This document shows, in pieces, positions 7,672 to 15,983 of a DNA stretch of 64,000 bases. Numbering within the stretch: position 1 is the stretch's first letter; each line of letters starts with the position of its first letter. A program made the translations under genes and the position numbers. The notes beneath the pieces are model-generated. The model saw nothing but the letters and a program-made list of their open reading frames with translations. It searched no databases and was not told the origin of the DNA. The stretch comes from a virus. The stretch lies in the IMG/VR virus record IMGVR_UViG_3300009183_000070, positions 1-64,000 of that record, one strand, 5' to 3'.

Positions 7672-8121
7672 ATGAATTGTTTCCAGAAAAAAAATCTGCA
7701 AGAGAAAATAGAAAACCATGATTATTGGATGACCATGGCTTTTATGTTTGCTGTAAAATCTAAAACCAACCGTGCTTGCGTATTAGTCAACAATGCTAAT
7801 AGATTGATATCTTATGGCATTGAAAATCCCCCTGAGTTTGCGGAATCAACCAAAATATTGATTCCAGCAGAAATACAAGCGATTATTGGATGCAAGAACG
7901 AAATCATAAATGCTAATCTTTATATAACCAGCCCTCCAACTAGGGATTCTGCAATGACCATAATTGCATGTACGGGAATAAAATCTGTTTATTACTACCC
8001 AAAAGAAAACATAGATTTGGATGCAAAAAATAAAATACAATGCGTCTTTGTAGATGTAAATGAATTGGAAACTAATTTGAATTGGACAAGAGATTATTTT
8101 GATTCCTTAGAACATAAATAA
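7672..8121 (+). CDS. Deoxycytidylate-deaminase-like protein lacking zinc ligands
   Basis: 149 aa. The fold pattern is that of the dCMP/cytidine deaminases: WMTMAFMFAVKSKTNRACVLV, then GIENPPEF, then IPAEIQAII, then YITSPPTRDSAMTII, then GIKSVYY. In active enzymes those blocks read HAE.NAI and PC..CA. Here His is Pro and both Cys are Thr and Ser, so all three zinc ligands are lost although the Glu of the HAE motif is kept. It is probably a regulatory or structural paralogue without deaminase activity. A different deaminase-type protein with intact motifs is encoded at 34167-34604. It lies 5 nt before a virion gene. Confidence 0.65.
   Translation: MNCFQKKNLQEKIENHDYWMTMAFMFAVKSKTNRACVLVNNANRLISYGIENPPEFAESTKILIPAEIQAIIGCKNEIINANLYITSPPTRDSAMTIIACTGIKSVYYYPKENIDLDAKNKIQCVFVDVNELETNLNWTRDYFDSLEHK
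8113..8120 (+). promoter_or_regulatory. Late-promoter-like CATAAATA
   Basis: CATAAATA lies 5 nt before the ATG at 8126, a spacing that recurs at several virion genes in this window (see 18909). It resembles the T4 late promoter TATAAATA. A transcript from here would be nearly leaderless. Confidence 0.35.
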
Positions 8122-8125
8122 TTCC

Positions 8126-8950
8126 ATGGCATGTACATCTACTGGTATTGGTTGTGGCTCCTCTTCTGTGCAAACTTGTCCTGATGAGTATGGTTGCATA
8201 AGCGGCAAATGCCCTGATTTTACAATAAGAAGACATGATACCAAGCCTTTTTTCAAGGTGAAGGTCGAGGATTGTGACGGACCTCTTGATCTAACTGACT
8301 TGGTTTTAGAAGCAACTATGTGGGCCAAGGGCAAGCTTAAGGTTGCATTGGATCAGGATGATACTGTTTTGGCTTTCGCCGATAATATTGGTTTTAACCA
8401 AGTAATGCAGGGTGATGTGCTGATTATGGATCAGGCTAGGTTGCCGGAAAAAATGTTGGTCACAGGATTTGATGAAGTAAATCGCTTAGTTCATGTTCAA
8501 AGAGGTTATCACGGAACTCCAGTTCAAAACTGGAAGCGTGGAAATTCTGTTAAAATTATCAAGTTTACAAATGCTTCTTCTTCGACAGAAATGGTTTATC
8601 AAGATGTGATCAACATAGATGGAACTACGACAGAAAATGTTCTGACAGAAAGCTTTCTTGTTTATGAGTGGCACTCAGAGGATACATGTTTGCCGGGCTG
8701 CTACTATCTTGAGTTTAAGCTCATGAAAATGTTGGTTTTGGGAATAAACATGCAAACAACTGTTCCTAGCAATCAAATTCCAAGCAATCTCCTTCCTGAT
8801 GGTGTTGTTCCAAGTTTCACAGACCCTTCTTTCACACCAAGTACATTTTCTTGTAGTATGGGAACTGGAATTGATTGGATAAGAAGATTCCCAGTTGATA
8901 AAGAAGGATTTTACATAAAAATCGTTGACACTATTACAATTAATGATTGA
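8126..8950 (+). CDS. Virion structural protein (baseplate/tail-like)
   Basis: 274 aa. After a cysteine-rich start (CTSTGIGCGSSSVQTCPDEYGCISGKC) comes a beta-domain with DTKPFFKVKVEDCDGPLDLT. This is the arrangement seen at the N-terminus of baseplate upper or neck proteins that begin with DT.P.f.v...D..G.P.dLt. A Gly/Pro-rich C-terminal part follows (VPSNQIPSNLLPDGVVPSF). No transmembrane or enzymatic motif is visible. Virion location is inferred from composition and similarity. The many cysteines at the start are unusual. Confidence 0.5.
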   Translation: MACTSTGIGCGSSSVQTCPDEYGCISGKCPDFTIRRHDTKPFFKVKVEDCDGPLDLTDLVLEATMWAKGKLKVALDQDDTVLAFADNIGFNQVMQGDVLIMDQARLPEKMLVTGFDEVNRLVHVQRGYHGTPVQNWKRGNSVKIIKFTNASSSTEMVYQDVINIDGTTTENVLTESFLVYEWHSEDTCLPGCYYLEFKLMKMLVLGINMQTTVPSNQIPSNLLPDGVVPSFTDPSFTPSTFSCSMGTGIDWIRRFPVDKEGFYIKIVDTITIND

Positions 8951-9001
8951 CATGAGAATTTTGTGGTGTTACATTTTTTTAGGTCTATCTTTACTTAGAA
9001 A

Positions 9002-9019
9002 TCCGTCAATATTAGACGG
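9002..9019 (+). promoter_or_regulatory. Leader inverted repeat upstream of infC
   Basis: TTAGAAATCCGTCA (from 8995) then AATATTA-type loop then GACGGG; CCGTC 9003-9007 pairs with GACGG 9015-9019. It ends 3 nt before the ATG at 9023, so the GGG also has to serve as the ribosome-binding site. The same TTAGAAA..CGTCA block precedes the gene at 45072 and csrA. Confidence 0.55.
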
Positions 9020-9022
9020 GAA

Positions 9023-9583
9023 ATGAATATGAATCAAAACAAGTTTACAAACGCAAATAATCGTCGTGAAGATCAAAACAGAGTGAACTGGCAGATAAGA
9101 GTGCCACAAGTTCGTGTTGTTCGTGACGAAGAACAACTCGGAATAATGCCGACTGATCAAGCACGAAAATTAGCAATGGACGAAGGTTTGGATTTGGTGG
9201 AAATAGCTCCAACAGCCAAGCCTCCAGTTTGCAGAATTATGGATTATGGTCGCTTCAAATATGAACAGAATATCAAGAAGAAGGAAGCATCTAAGAAACA
9301 GCGTGAGTCGCAAGTTCAACTTAAGGAAATAAGGCTTCGCCCTGCAATTCAGGAACATGATATTGAAACAAAATTGAATCAAGCGAAAAAGTTTTTGGAA
9401 GAAAAATGTAAGGTTCAGTTCAATTTAATTTTCAAGGGATTCCGTGAGATGAACAATAAAGAGCAAGGCCACACGGTCATGCGGAAGATTGTTGAGCAAA
9501 TTCAACAAGTAGCGATCATAGAGAAGTCACCTTCTATGGAAGGCAATAGAATAATATGCATAGTGTCACCAAAGGTTTCTTGA
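9023..9583 (+). CDS. infC: Translation initiation factor IF-3
   Basis: 186 aa, full length, both domains. The N-domain has NRVNWQIRVPQVRVV, LGIMPTDQARKLAMDEGLDL, VEIAPTAKPPVCRIMDYG (E. coli: VEISPNAEPPVCRIMDYG) and GRFKYEQ. After a Lys-rich linker the C-domain has VQLKEIRLRP, the HDIETKLNQAKKFLEE helix, and KGFREMNNKEQG. IF-3 binds the 30S platform, blocks early 50S joining and checks the start codon. A phage copy could bias initiation toward phage messages. It starts with ATG, unlike bacterial infC, which uses a rare AUU for autocontrol. Its leader carries the inverted repeat. Confidence 0.95.
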   Translation: MNMNQNKFTNANNRREDQNRVNWQIRVPQVRVVRDEEQLGIMPTDQARKLAMDEGLDLVEIAPTAKPPVCRIMDYGRFKYEQNIKKKEASKKQRESQVQLKEIRLRPAIQEHDIETKLNQAKKFLEEKCKVQFNLIFKGFREMNNKEQGHTVMRKIVEQIQQVAIIEKSPSMEGNRIICIVSPKVS

Positions 9584-9603
9584 ATAAGGAATTAATTGTA
9601 ATG

Positions 9604-9622
9604 TCCGTCATTTGTGGGCGGA
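9604..9622 (+). promoter_or_regulatory. Leader inverted repeat after infC
   Basis: TCCGTCA (9604-9610) pairs with GGGCGGA (9616-9622) through six positions including one G:U. It lies 12 nt before ATG 9635. Confidence 0.45.
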
Positions 9623-9634
9623 ATGGACAATCAT

Positions 9635-10837
9635 ATGAGTAATGATATTTTGTCAGAAAAGATAAACGACCTTCAGAATGAGTTCATTCGTCGTCTCCAT
9701 GTCCATGGAAACGCTTCTTCGTCTAATCCTCCTCTTCTTCTGAGGTTGATACACGATTCTAGTCAAGATCTTCTTGAGTATGCATTTGGTCAATTTGGAA
9801 CCAATCTTCTCCAATTGACAAAAGTTCTGGATATGAGCCATCCAGACTTGGCTACTATTTTTGATGGTAATTTTTCAGACAACCAAAATTTCGCCAAAAA
9901 ATGCATGCAATTTTTGGCCATGGCAGAATACGCTAAAAACAATCAATTAAACGAGATATTTCCTTGGATTGGCAGCTTGTTTGTCAAAGAGTCTCTCGAT
10001 AAAACCGTAATTAAAAAAATAGACAATGCAAATTACAATAAGTCTTATGTTAGATTGATATTGGACTCTGAGGAAAGAGAAGCAATTAGATTTTGCAAGA
10101 AAATGCAAATTATTGATTTGCAAAATTTTTATAAGAAGAGTGATGAATTATGGAATGCACAAACTGACAACTTCAAACAATTCATCAGGTATGATTCTGC
10201 TTATATGCGTGAGTTAAAACAAGCAGAAAAGAAAATGAAAAGGTATCAGGAGTTAGGATGTCATAGTCTTGCTTCAGAGATAGCCAAGAGCATTGGAGTT
10301 TTCCGTGAAAACATGGAACAAACATATTATGGTTTCAACAGAATCACAATGACCAATGCCGCAATTATTCTCGCAAAGTGTTTGGGTTACACATATAGCC
10401 CAGCATACCAGCTACATGCTGGTGGACATATTATGAGGATGGATGCACAAATTAAGGTTCCAAGGATTTTCTTCAAAAATTATTTTTTTGATCATTCCTT
10501 GGACTTGAATACCGTTTATGATTATGAGCCAAAGGTTTATCCTTTTCATGAAGTTGTTGACATTGCGCCAGAACAAGTAATGCAAACAATTAAGTTGTTG
10601 GAGAGTTTTCCAGAGGCAAACGACAAGCCTATTTTTGATCATTTTGGGGTTATTGTTCCGTCAATATCTTACAAAAATCATATTTTCAAAAACGAATCAG
10701 GTTTGTTGCAGGATTGTGGTTCTCAAGAAGAGTGTTCTAAAGAACTAGATAAAGTTTTCATTAAAAACAAGTATATTTATCCTATCATAATTGGAGAAAA
10801 AGACGGAAAGTGTTTCTTCATATGTTATTGGGCTTGA
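9635..10837 (+). CDS. Unknown protein, about 400 aa
   Basis: 400 aa from ATG 9635; ATG 9623 and GTG 9614 are also in frame but 9623 abuts the leader hairpin. Mostly helical, with a charged helix around 195-215 (ELKQAEKKMKRYQELG). The C-terminus is a beta-rich segment (KYIYPIIIGEKDGKCFFICYWA). No motif recognised. It follows infC in the same orientation and has its own leader inverted repeat. Confidence 0.6.
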   Translation: MSNDILSEKINDLQNEFIRRLHVHGNASSSNPPLLLRLIHDSSQDLLEYAFGQFGTNLLQLTKVLDMSHPDLATIFDGNFSDNQNFAKKCMQFLAMAEYAKNNQLNEIFPWIGSLFVKESLDKTVIKKIDNANYNKSYVRLILDSEEREAIRFCKKMQIIDLQNFYKKSDELWNAQTDNFKQFIRYDSAYMRELKQAEKKMKRYQELGCHSLASEIAKSIGVFRENMEQTYYGFNRITMTNAAIILAKCLGYTYSPAYQLHAGGHIMRMDAQIKVPRIFFKNYFFDHSLDLNTVYDYEPKVYPFHEVVDIAPEQVMQTIKLLESFPEANDKPIFDHFGVIVPSISYKNHIFKNESGLLQDCGSQEECSKELDKVFIKNKYIYPIIIGEKDGKCFFICYWA

Positions 10838-10847
10838 GGTTTCTTTT

Positions 10848-11105
10848 ATGACATACAATCTTACTAGAGAAGAGTTGCTGGATTTTGCTAAAATCGTTTA
10901 TGAACAATCAATTCATGGCTATCTTGACTTGAAAGATGGTGCCTGCGAAAGAATGCTTGTGAATTTTTTGTCTGACAAGAAAACTTTATTACCACATACT
11001 AATGTAACCATGAGCGCCATCGGCTCTGCTATAGCAAGTCAGACATTCAATGCTGATATTTTCACTATTTCAGAGAGTTTTATCGGTGGCCAGAACTTAA
11101 ATTAA
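10848..11105 (+). CDS. Unknown small protein
   Basis: 85 aa from ATG 10848, with GAGG at 10835-10838 upstream. It begins MTYNLTREELLDFAKIVYEQ and is predicted helical. No family recognised. It lies between the 400-aa unknown and the GroES-like gene. Confidence 0.6.
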   Translation: MTYNLTREELLDFAKIVYEQSIHGYLDLKDGACERMLVNFLSDKKTLLPHTNVTMSAIGSAIASQTFNADIFTISESFIGGQNLN

Positions 11106-11140
11106 ATTCATCATTAGATGATTTAACGGGAAAGGCAACA

Positions 11141-11503
11141 ATGTCAAAGAATAAGATTCTCACACCAGCGGGCACGGTTTTTAATTCAGCCGTACCTGTT
11201 CCAAAGATCAAGTCAGTGAAGCCTTGTGGCTCACAGGTTTTGATTGAGTTCCTCACGCAACAGGAAATGTTGGGCACAACTCTTGTTGTTAATGAAAAGA
11301 TCGATTTGAAAGTTCCTCTTCAGGGATATGTTCGTGCAGTTGGTCCCAATTTCAAGCCTAGCGATTATGGATTCGATATTGGAGATAGAGTAACGGTTTC
11401 CGGCGCTGGAATTCATGTTCCTAATTGGGACGGGATAAATCGTGATCGTTTCTTGATGGAGCCCACATCAGTCAAGGGCGTGATTGTCGAAGAAACAGTT
11501 TGA
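11141..11503 (+). CDS. GroES-like co-chaperonin (T4 gp31-type)
   Basis: 120 aa. The core GSQVLIE, TTLVV, PLQGYVRAVGP, GFDIGDRV and the C-terminal strand VKGVIVEE match the GroES beta-barrel (E. coli: HDRVIVKR, GGIVL, GEVLAVG, VKVGDIV, ILAIV). The mobile loop, which docks on GroEL, would be the segment TQQEMLGTTLVVNEK. It is longer than host GroES (97 aa), as is T4 gp31, which replaces GroES to fold the capsid protein. The DnaJ gene follows 37 nt later, making a chaperone pair. No GroEL is seen here. Confidence 0.75.
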   Translation: MSKNKILTPAGTVFNSAVPVPKIKSVKPCGSQVLIEFLTQQEMLGTTLVVNEKIDLKVPLQGYVRAVGPNFKPSDYGFDIGDRVTVSGAGIHVPNWDGINRDRFLMEPTSVKGVIVEETV

Positions 11504-11540
11504 ATCATTACTAATTGAAAATGGATGAAATACCCGATTA

Positions 11541-12608
11541 ATGAAAGACCCATATTCTGTTCTTGGCGTTGCAAAAAATGCCACTAAAGAAGAGATCGTA
11601 AAGGCTTATCGGAAAGGCGCTCAGACACATCATCCAGATCGCAATCCCGGCGATAGTGAAGCTGAGGCCCGATTTAGGGAAATTCAAGAAGCATATGACA
11701 TTCTAAGCGATGATTCTAAGAGATCCCAATATGATAGCAACGGATTCTCCATGCACTTCCGAAATAGGGGAAGCGAAGGTAACCCCTTCGGCCCCGATTT
11801 CGGGGATGTAATGAATGAAATATTTGGCAAGAGTACATTCCGTGGCAGGAATATGACTGTCAGGTTAGAAATCGATCTTGAAGAAGCCTATAGCGGCTGT
11901 ACCAAAGAGATTTCCCTGAAGCTTAAAAACACCTGCAATACTTGCAAGGGTTTGGGTCAATTAAGTAGTGAAGTTTGCGGTTCATGCCAAGGACAGGGAT
12001 TCACGAAGGTTAACAATTCGCCATTTGAATTTAGAACAAATTGCCCAGTTTGTAATGGACTTGGTAAGATAAATCCAATTCCATGTGATGATTGCAATGC
12101 CAATGGATTTCTGGCTGGACACAAAGAAAAGAAAATCCAGATACAAATACCTTGCGGCATAGATGATGCGATGAATCTCAAGTTGGTTGGAGAAGGAGAA
12201 GAGTCTGTTCGTGGAGGAAGGCCGGGAGATCTTATTGTTCATGTCCTTGTTCGTGAACATGCTATTTTTACCAGAGATGGAATCGATCTTTTAATTGATG
12301 TGCCAATGACTTATTCACAGCTTGTATTCGGTTGTGATATTGATGTGGTAACTATCGGAAAAGAAGTTGTAACTGTTAAGATTCCAGAAGGAACTCAAAG
12401 TCACGCCAAGTTCAAAATACGAGGCAAGGGTATGATTATGCCGAATGGAGTTTACGGTGATCTTTTCATTACTGTGAAAATAGAAATTCCCAAGAATATT
12501 TCTCTTGATTATAAAGAAAATATCAAAAAATTGATGCCTTTTGAAATGAATAACTTGGGATTCAAGAGAGAACAATGGCTCAAAAATGTAAATAAAAACA
12601 GTAAATAA
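11541..12608 (+). CDS. dnaJ: DnaJ (Hsp40) co-chaperone
   Basis: 355 aa, full type-I layout. The J domain (residues 1-67) contains the HPD motif within HHPDRNPGD and activates the DnaK ATPase. A short Gly/Phe-type linker follows. Then come four zinc repeats at about 134-192 (CNTCKGLG, CGSCQGQG, CPVCNGLG, CDDCNANG; the last lacks the usual GxG). Two C-terminal substrate-binding barrels follow. No DnaK is in the window, so it would recruit the host or a distant phage DnaK. It follows the GroES-like gene. Confidence 0.93.
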   Translation: MKDPYSVLGVAKNATKEEIVKAYRKGAQTHHPDRNPGDSEAEARFREIQEAYDILSDDSKRSQYDSNGFSMHFRNRGSEGNPFGPDFGDVMNEIFGKSTFRGRNMTVRLEIDLEEAYSGCTKEISLKLKNTCNTCKGLGQLSSEVCGSCQGQGFTKVNNSPFEFRTNCPVCNGLGKINPIPCDDCNANGFLAGHKEKKIQIQIPCGIDDAMNLKLVGEGEESVRGGRPGDLIVHVLVREHAIFTRDGIDLLIDVPMTYSQLVFGCDIDVVTIGKEVVTVKIPEGTQSHAKFKIRGKGMIMPNGVYGDLFITVKIEIPKNISLDYKENIKKLMPFEMNNLGFKREQWLKNVNKNSK

Positions 12609-12631
12609 AATACATCATAATTGGAGTTTTT

Positions 12632-12838
12632 ATGAACAATGCAATGAACAACAAGTTTTTTTGGATAGTTGCTGGTTTGACAGGAGCCATGCTTGTCATA
12701 GGAATAGGCGGCAAGATTTTTGTGGACAAAGTTGCCGATGTTGTGATTGAGAAGCTCAAGAAAGATTATAGTCCATCTCCATATGGACCCGGAATCGATC
12801 CAGACAAGATTGATGTCAGTAAAATTAAGAAATTATAA
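12632..12838 (+). CDS. Small membrane protein
   Basis: 68 aa. One membrane segment (FFWIVAGLTGAMLVIGIGGKIFV, residues about 9-31) followed by a short charged and proline-rich tail (DYSPSPYGPGIDPDKIDVSKIKK). GGAG at 12621-12624 precedes the ATG. The small size and single segment would fit a lysis or membrane-modifying protein, but no family is recognised. Confidence 0.6.
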   Translation: MNNAMNNKFFWIVAGLTGAMLVIGIGGKIFVDKVADVVIEKLKKDYSPSPYGPGIDPDKIDVSKIKKL

Positions 12839-12848
12839 TTCCTTTTTC

Positions 12849-13196
12849 TTACAGAACTTGGCAATTTGTGATTTGTGATGGGTAAGCGCCATTGTCGCTA
12901 GCAAGCCTCAACATCTTTACTGCCATTATTTTACCCACTTCTGGTTGTGGATTGATTCTCCTAAATTCACTATGCGTAAAATAAAGCTTAGTCCCGTCAG
13001 ATAGCTGGACATAAATTGGGTTTCTTTTGAGTATTATCAAGCTTATTTTTGATTTCTTTTCAGTTTCAGGCAAGTCGAGAGACATGTTGGGAAGAACGAA
13101 TGATTTTGTCCAAGAAAAATTCTCCGAGACGCATATTGCTCCATATCTTTCCAAACAATCCATCATATTCGTAAATTCTTTGAAATTGTTCTTCAT
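12849..13196 (-). CDS. Unknown protein
   Basis: 115 aa on the minus strand between plus-strand genes. Beta-rich (KSKISLIILKRNPIYVQLSDGTKLYFTHSEF). No motif recognised. Confidence 0.55.
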   Translation of the reverse strand: MKNNFKEFTNMMDCLERYGAICVSENFSWTKSFVLPNMSLDLPETEKKSKISLIILKRNPIYVQLSDGTKLYFTHSEFRRINPQPEVGKIMAVKMLRLASDNGAYPSQITNCQVL

Positions 13197-13216
13197 GATT
13201 ACTTATTTAGTTTTAC

Positions 13217-13519
13217 ATGAGCGGAAAATATAAAATAACATCTTCTTCCTTTATTTTGACCATGATGGTCGAGTTCCTTGATGAAAATGCTCAATCAAGG
13301 TCTTTGAGTGTTGGTGTTGATTACTCAATGAACAAAGTATTCTTTTTGGACAAGAGTGATCCAAAAATAGATTACGATTATCTTGAGAAAAAAATACTTG
13401 ATAGCATGAAACCCGAGGATGTTCAGGTTCCTGAAATACCAACTGATTTCATGTATAAGGCCGAACAAGTTCGCATGGGCAAATTCAACAATGAAACTTT
13501 TTTTGACAAGAAGGAATAA
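13217..13519 (+). CDS. Unknown small protein
   Basis: 100 aa. An N-terminal beta region (SFILTMMVEFLDENAQSRSLSVGVDYSMNKVFFL) is followed by an acidic helical part. It lies 2 nt before the next gene, so probably co-transcribed with it and with dut. Family not recognised. Confidence 0.6.
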   Translation: MSGKYKITSSSFILTMMVEFLDENAQSRSLSVGVDYSMNKVFFLDKSDPKIDYDYLEKKILDSMKPEDVQVPEIPTDFMYKAEQVRMGKFNNETFFDKKE

Positions 13520-13521
13520 AA

Positions 13522-13863
13522 ATGCCAACTAATAATGCTGAAAGAGCAGGATTTTCTGTGTCTTTGAACAACGATGCTGAAAAAGTACCTTGCAAACTGA
13601 GAATCATGACCTTGGAGAGGGTCTACAAGATTATCGAAAGTAAGAACTATGATGCCAAAGTGACTTCCGAATTGAAAAAATCTGCCAGCAAGTACCCGCA
13701 GCAGGCATTAGAAAATTTTATGCAAAACTTCGATAAACATTTACTAAGAGCAAGAAAAGCAGTAAGATTAAGTAGCCCTACTGTTTCTCCGGTTGACGAT
13801 TCAATAGAAACAAAAAACAAAGAAGAAGAGATCCCAAATGCCCCCCAAGAAACAGAATTCTAA
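13522..13863 (+). CDS. Unknown small protein
   Basis: 113 aa. A helical body (KSASKYPQQALENFMQNFDKHL) ends in an acidic, Pro/Thr-rich tail. The last 26 nt overlap the dUTPase gene in another frame, which supports coupled translation. No family recognised. Confidence 0.6.
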   Translation: MPTNNAERAGFSVSLNNDAEKVPCKLRIMTLERVYKIIESKNYDAKVTSELKKSASKYPQQALENFMQNFDKHLLRARKAVRLSSPTVSPVDDSIETKNKEEEIPNAPQETEF

Positions 13864-14350
13864 TCTCACAAGTCACAACGGTCTTCTTGAAGGCAAGCTG
13901 CCAGTGAAGATAGTTGCTGATTCTCCTATGTTCATACCCAAATATAAAACAAATGGCGCTGCTGCATGTGATTTAATTGCAAATATCACCACTAATGATG
14001 CAGGACACAATTTTGTTTCTATAATGCCAAATCAAGTGGAAACAATTGATGTCGGTTTTAGTATGGAGTTGCCATTAGGTTGGGAAGCGCAGATCAGGGT
14101 CAGAAGCGGACTTGCTATACAAGGTTTGCAAGTTACCAACTCGCCCGGAACTATTGATTCAGATTACAGAGGCAGAATTAAAGTAATTGTCAACAGCACA
14201 AGTAAAAACATCATAAGAATTACTCATGGAGATAGATTCGCCCAAATGCTGGTCAAACCAGTTTGGCAAATCGATTGGCAAGAAGTTAATGAACTTAGCG
14301 CCACTGATAGAAATAATGGTGGTTTTGGATCTACAGGAATAAAATCATGA
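13838..14350 (+). CDS. dut: dUTP pyrophosphatase
   Basis: 170 aa with all five trimeric dUTPase motifs in order: GAAACDLIA (motif 1), the motif-2 segment RVRSGLAIQG, the motif-3 segment PGTIDSDYRG with the catalytic Asp and base-stacking Tyr, GDRFAQML (motif 4), and NNGGFGSTG (motif 5). It splits dUTP to dUMP and pyrophosphate, keeping uracil out of phage DNA and feeding dTMP synthesis. It has a short N-terminal extension of about 25 residues. The start overlaps the upstream gene and the stop overlaps the next by 4 nt. Confidence 0.95.
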   Translation: MPPKKQNSNLTSHNGLLEGKLPVKIVADSPMFIPKYKTNGAAACDLIANITTNDAGHNFVSIMPNQVETIDVGFSMELPLGWEAQIRVRSGLAIQGLQVTNSPGTIDSDYRGRIKVIVNSTSKNIIRITHGDRFAQMLVKPVWQIDWQEVNELSATDRNNGGFGSTGIKS

Positions 14351-14556
14351 AAGTATTTGCAATTATCAGCATAGCCAGACAAGTCCAAGGTGAATATGTT
14401 GTCTGCAAGGTAGAAAAGGCATTCACTAGCTCTACAAAAGCTGGCGAATACGCTAATTCCTTGGCTAGACAATATGCAGAAACCATACAAACACCATCTG
14501 GTCCAATTCCATGTGTTTGTGAAAGAGGCGTATTTGAAATTGATGTAGTGGAATAA
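14347..14556 (+). CDS. Unknown small protein
   Basis: 69 aa, starting in the ATGA overlap with the dut stop. Compact alpha/beta composition (KVFAIISIARQVQGEYVVCKVEKAF). It ends 11 nt before the glycosyltransferase gene. No family recognised. Confidence 0.6.
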   Translation: MKVFAIISIARQVQGEYVVCKVEKAFTSSTKAGEYANSLARQYAETIQTPSGPIPCVCERGVFEIDVVE

Positions 14557-14567
14557 AGGAGCAAAAA

Positions 14568-15296
14568 ATGAGTACACACAATCCTCTTGAAGGCGACCGT
14601 CCTGAAATGACAGTCAAACTTCACGAAAACAGCGATGATCATGTTTCAATTATTGTCGTCCACAAAGATAGACCAGAATATTTGAACATTTGCCTTCAAT
14701 CAATTGCTGTCACATCATTCAACAACAACTATGAAATAATTGTTGTTGATAACGGAAGCGGCAAGGAAAGTCAGGAATTTCTTAAAGATATTGAAGGCGA
14801 AGTGAAAGTTGTCAGAAATGACAAAAATTTATATTGGAGCGCAGCTTGTAACAAGGGAGTTCAAGCTGCCGATAAGAACAGCAAGTATTTTATTTTCATT
14901 CATTGTGATGTCGTGATACTCAACCCTGCATGGATCGATCTATTGATCAATGTTTCCGAGGCTCAAGGCTCCGGTTTTGTTGGAATTGATACCCAATCCT
15001 ATATGATGGGACAACAGAAGGTTGATTTTCTTCAGGACCATTTGACTCTTATCACAAGAGAAGCTTGGAGTGATATCGGCCCTTGGCCAGAATCTCTTCC
15101 TCAGATAGGAACAACTTTTATTCTGACAATTAGGGCTCAACAAAAGGGCCATAAACCGCAAATCATGAAAAATCCAATCATTCATCACTATAAGATTTTC
15201 AGCATGGATATTTCTGATTATGAAAGAATGACAGAACAAGCAATGACAACTTTGCCAAAACTCATGACGGATGTTTATTCCAAGGCAGTTGGATGA
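14568..15296 (+). CDS. Family 2 glycosyltransferase
   Basis: 242 aa with the GT-A pattern: VSIIVVHKDRPEYLNICLQS at the start, IIVVDNGSG, then a nucleotide-sugar region NLYWSAACNKGVQAA and FIFIHCDVVIL, where HCD stands in for the DxD metal site. The C-terminal part (IGPWPESLPQIGTTF...) fits a GT2 acceptor site. It would transfer a sugar from a nucleotide donor. AGGAG at 14557-14561 precedes the ATG, and the next gene overlaps by 4 nt. It forms a cassette with a 2OG oxygenase and a GT17 enzyme. Confidence 0.8.
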   Translation: MSTHNPLEGDRPEMTVKLHENSDDHVSIIVVHKDRPEYLNICLQSIAVTSFNNNYEIIVVDNGSGKESQEFLKDIEGEVKVVRNDKNLYWSAACNKGVQAADKNSKYFIFIHCDVVILNPAWIDLLINVSEAQGSGFVGIDTQSYMMGQQKVDFLQDHLTLITREAWSDIGPWPESLPQIGTTFILTIRAQQKGHKPQIMKNPIIHHYKIFSMDISDYERMTEQAMTTLPKLMTDVYSKAVG

Positions 15297-15955
15297 GACT
15301 AACAGTTAAAAATGATAGTTTTGCCGTTTTTGATAATGTCTTTGATCAAGACTTCTATGACTCTTTTGTCAAATTTTTTTGCCAACTAGATTACGCAAAG
15401 AATTTAGGAAAACATGAAAAAGTTTGGAGATTGTGTGATGGTGATCATTATGCAGGAGAATATTCTCTAACTAGAAAATTGCCATTCAACTCTCCACTTG
15501 ACGCTCTTCATGAAAATGTGAAGTTCTTGGTTAAAGAGCATGTTTCACAAATAGTGGGAGAAGAAGGAAAAGATTGGGTCGAAATTTCTTACAGACCTTA
15601 CATTTACCCACAAGGTTCAAGAATTTCATGGCATAATGATCTTGGTTATTCTGGAGCATGTATATTCTATTGTCACCAAGAATGGAACCCCAGTTGGGGA
15701 GGCGAGCTTATGGTGGCCAATGTGCCATCTAGAGAACTTGCCTGTATGAACCCCACCCCAGACTGCGAACTTAGTAGAAAACACATTAAACCTATTTTAG
15801 ATTACTATGGTTTCGGCAATTATATTTCATGTCTTCCAAACAGAATGGTATTTACAAAAGGTGATACATGGCACACTATCAACAGAGTTGATAAAGATGC
15901 TGGTGAAAACCTCAGATTTTCATTCGTCGCCTTTTTTTTGCAAAAAAAGAATTAA
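15293..15955 (+). CDS. 2-oxoglutarate/Fe(II)-dependent dioxygenase
   Basis: 220 aa. The double-stranded beta-helix iron site is visible: HND (WHND, about residue 109) as the HxD motif, the distal His in WHTINRV (about 195), and the 2-oxoglutarate Arg in NLRFSFVAFF. WGGELMVAN is typical of prolyl-4-hydroxylase-like members. These enzymes hydroxylate proteins, sugars or small molecules with O2. It lies in a cassette with two glycosyltransferases, which suggests a hydroxylated residue that then receives sugar, or sugar modification; this is inference. Confidence 0.8.
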   Translation: MRLTVKNDSFAVFDNVFDQDFYDSFVKFFCQLDYAKNLGKHEKVWRLCDGDHYAGEYSLTRKLPFNSPLDALHENVKFLVKEHVSQIVGEEGKDWVEISYRPYIYPQGSRISWHNDLGYSGACIFYCHQEWNPSWGGELMVANVPSRELACMNPTPDCELSRKHIKPILDYYGFGNYISCLPNRMVFTKGDTWHTINRVDKDAGENLRFSFVAFFLQKKN

Positions 15956-15983
15956 TTATTGAACAATCATTTGGGAATGAAAT

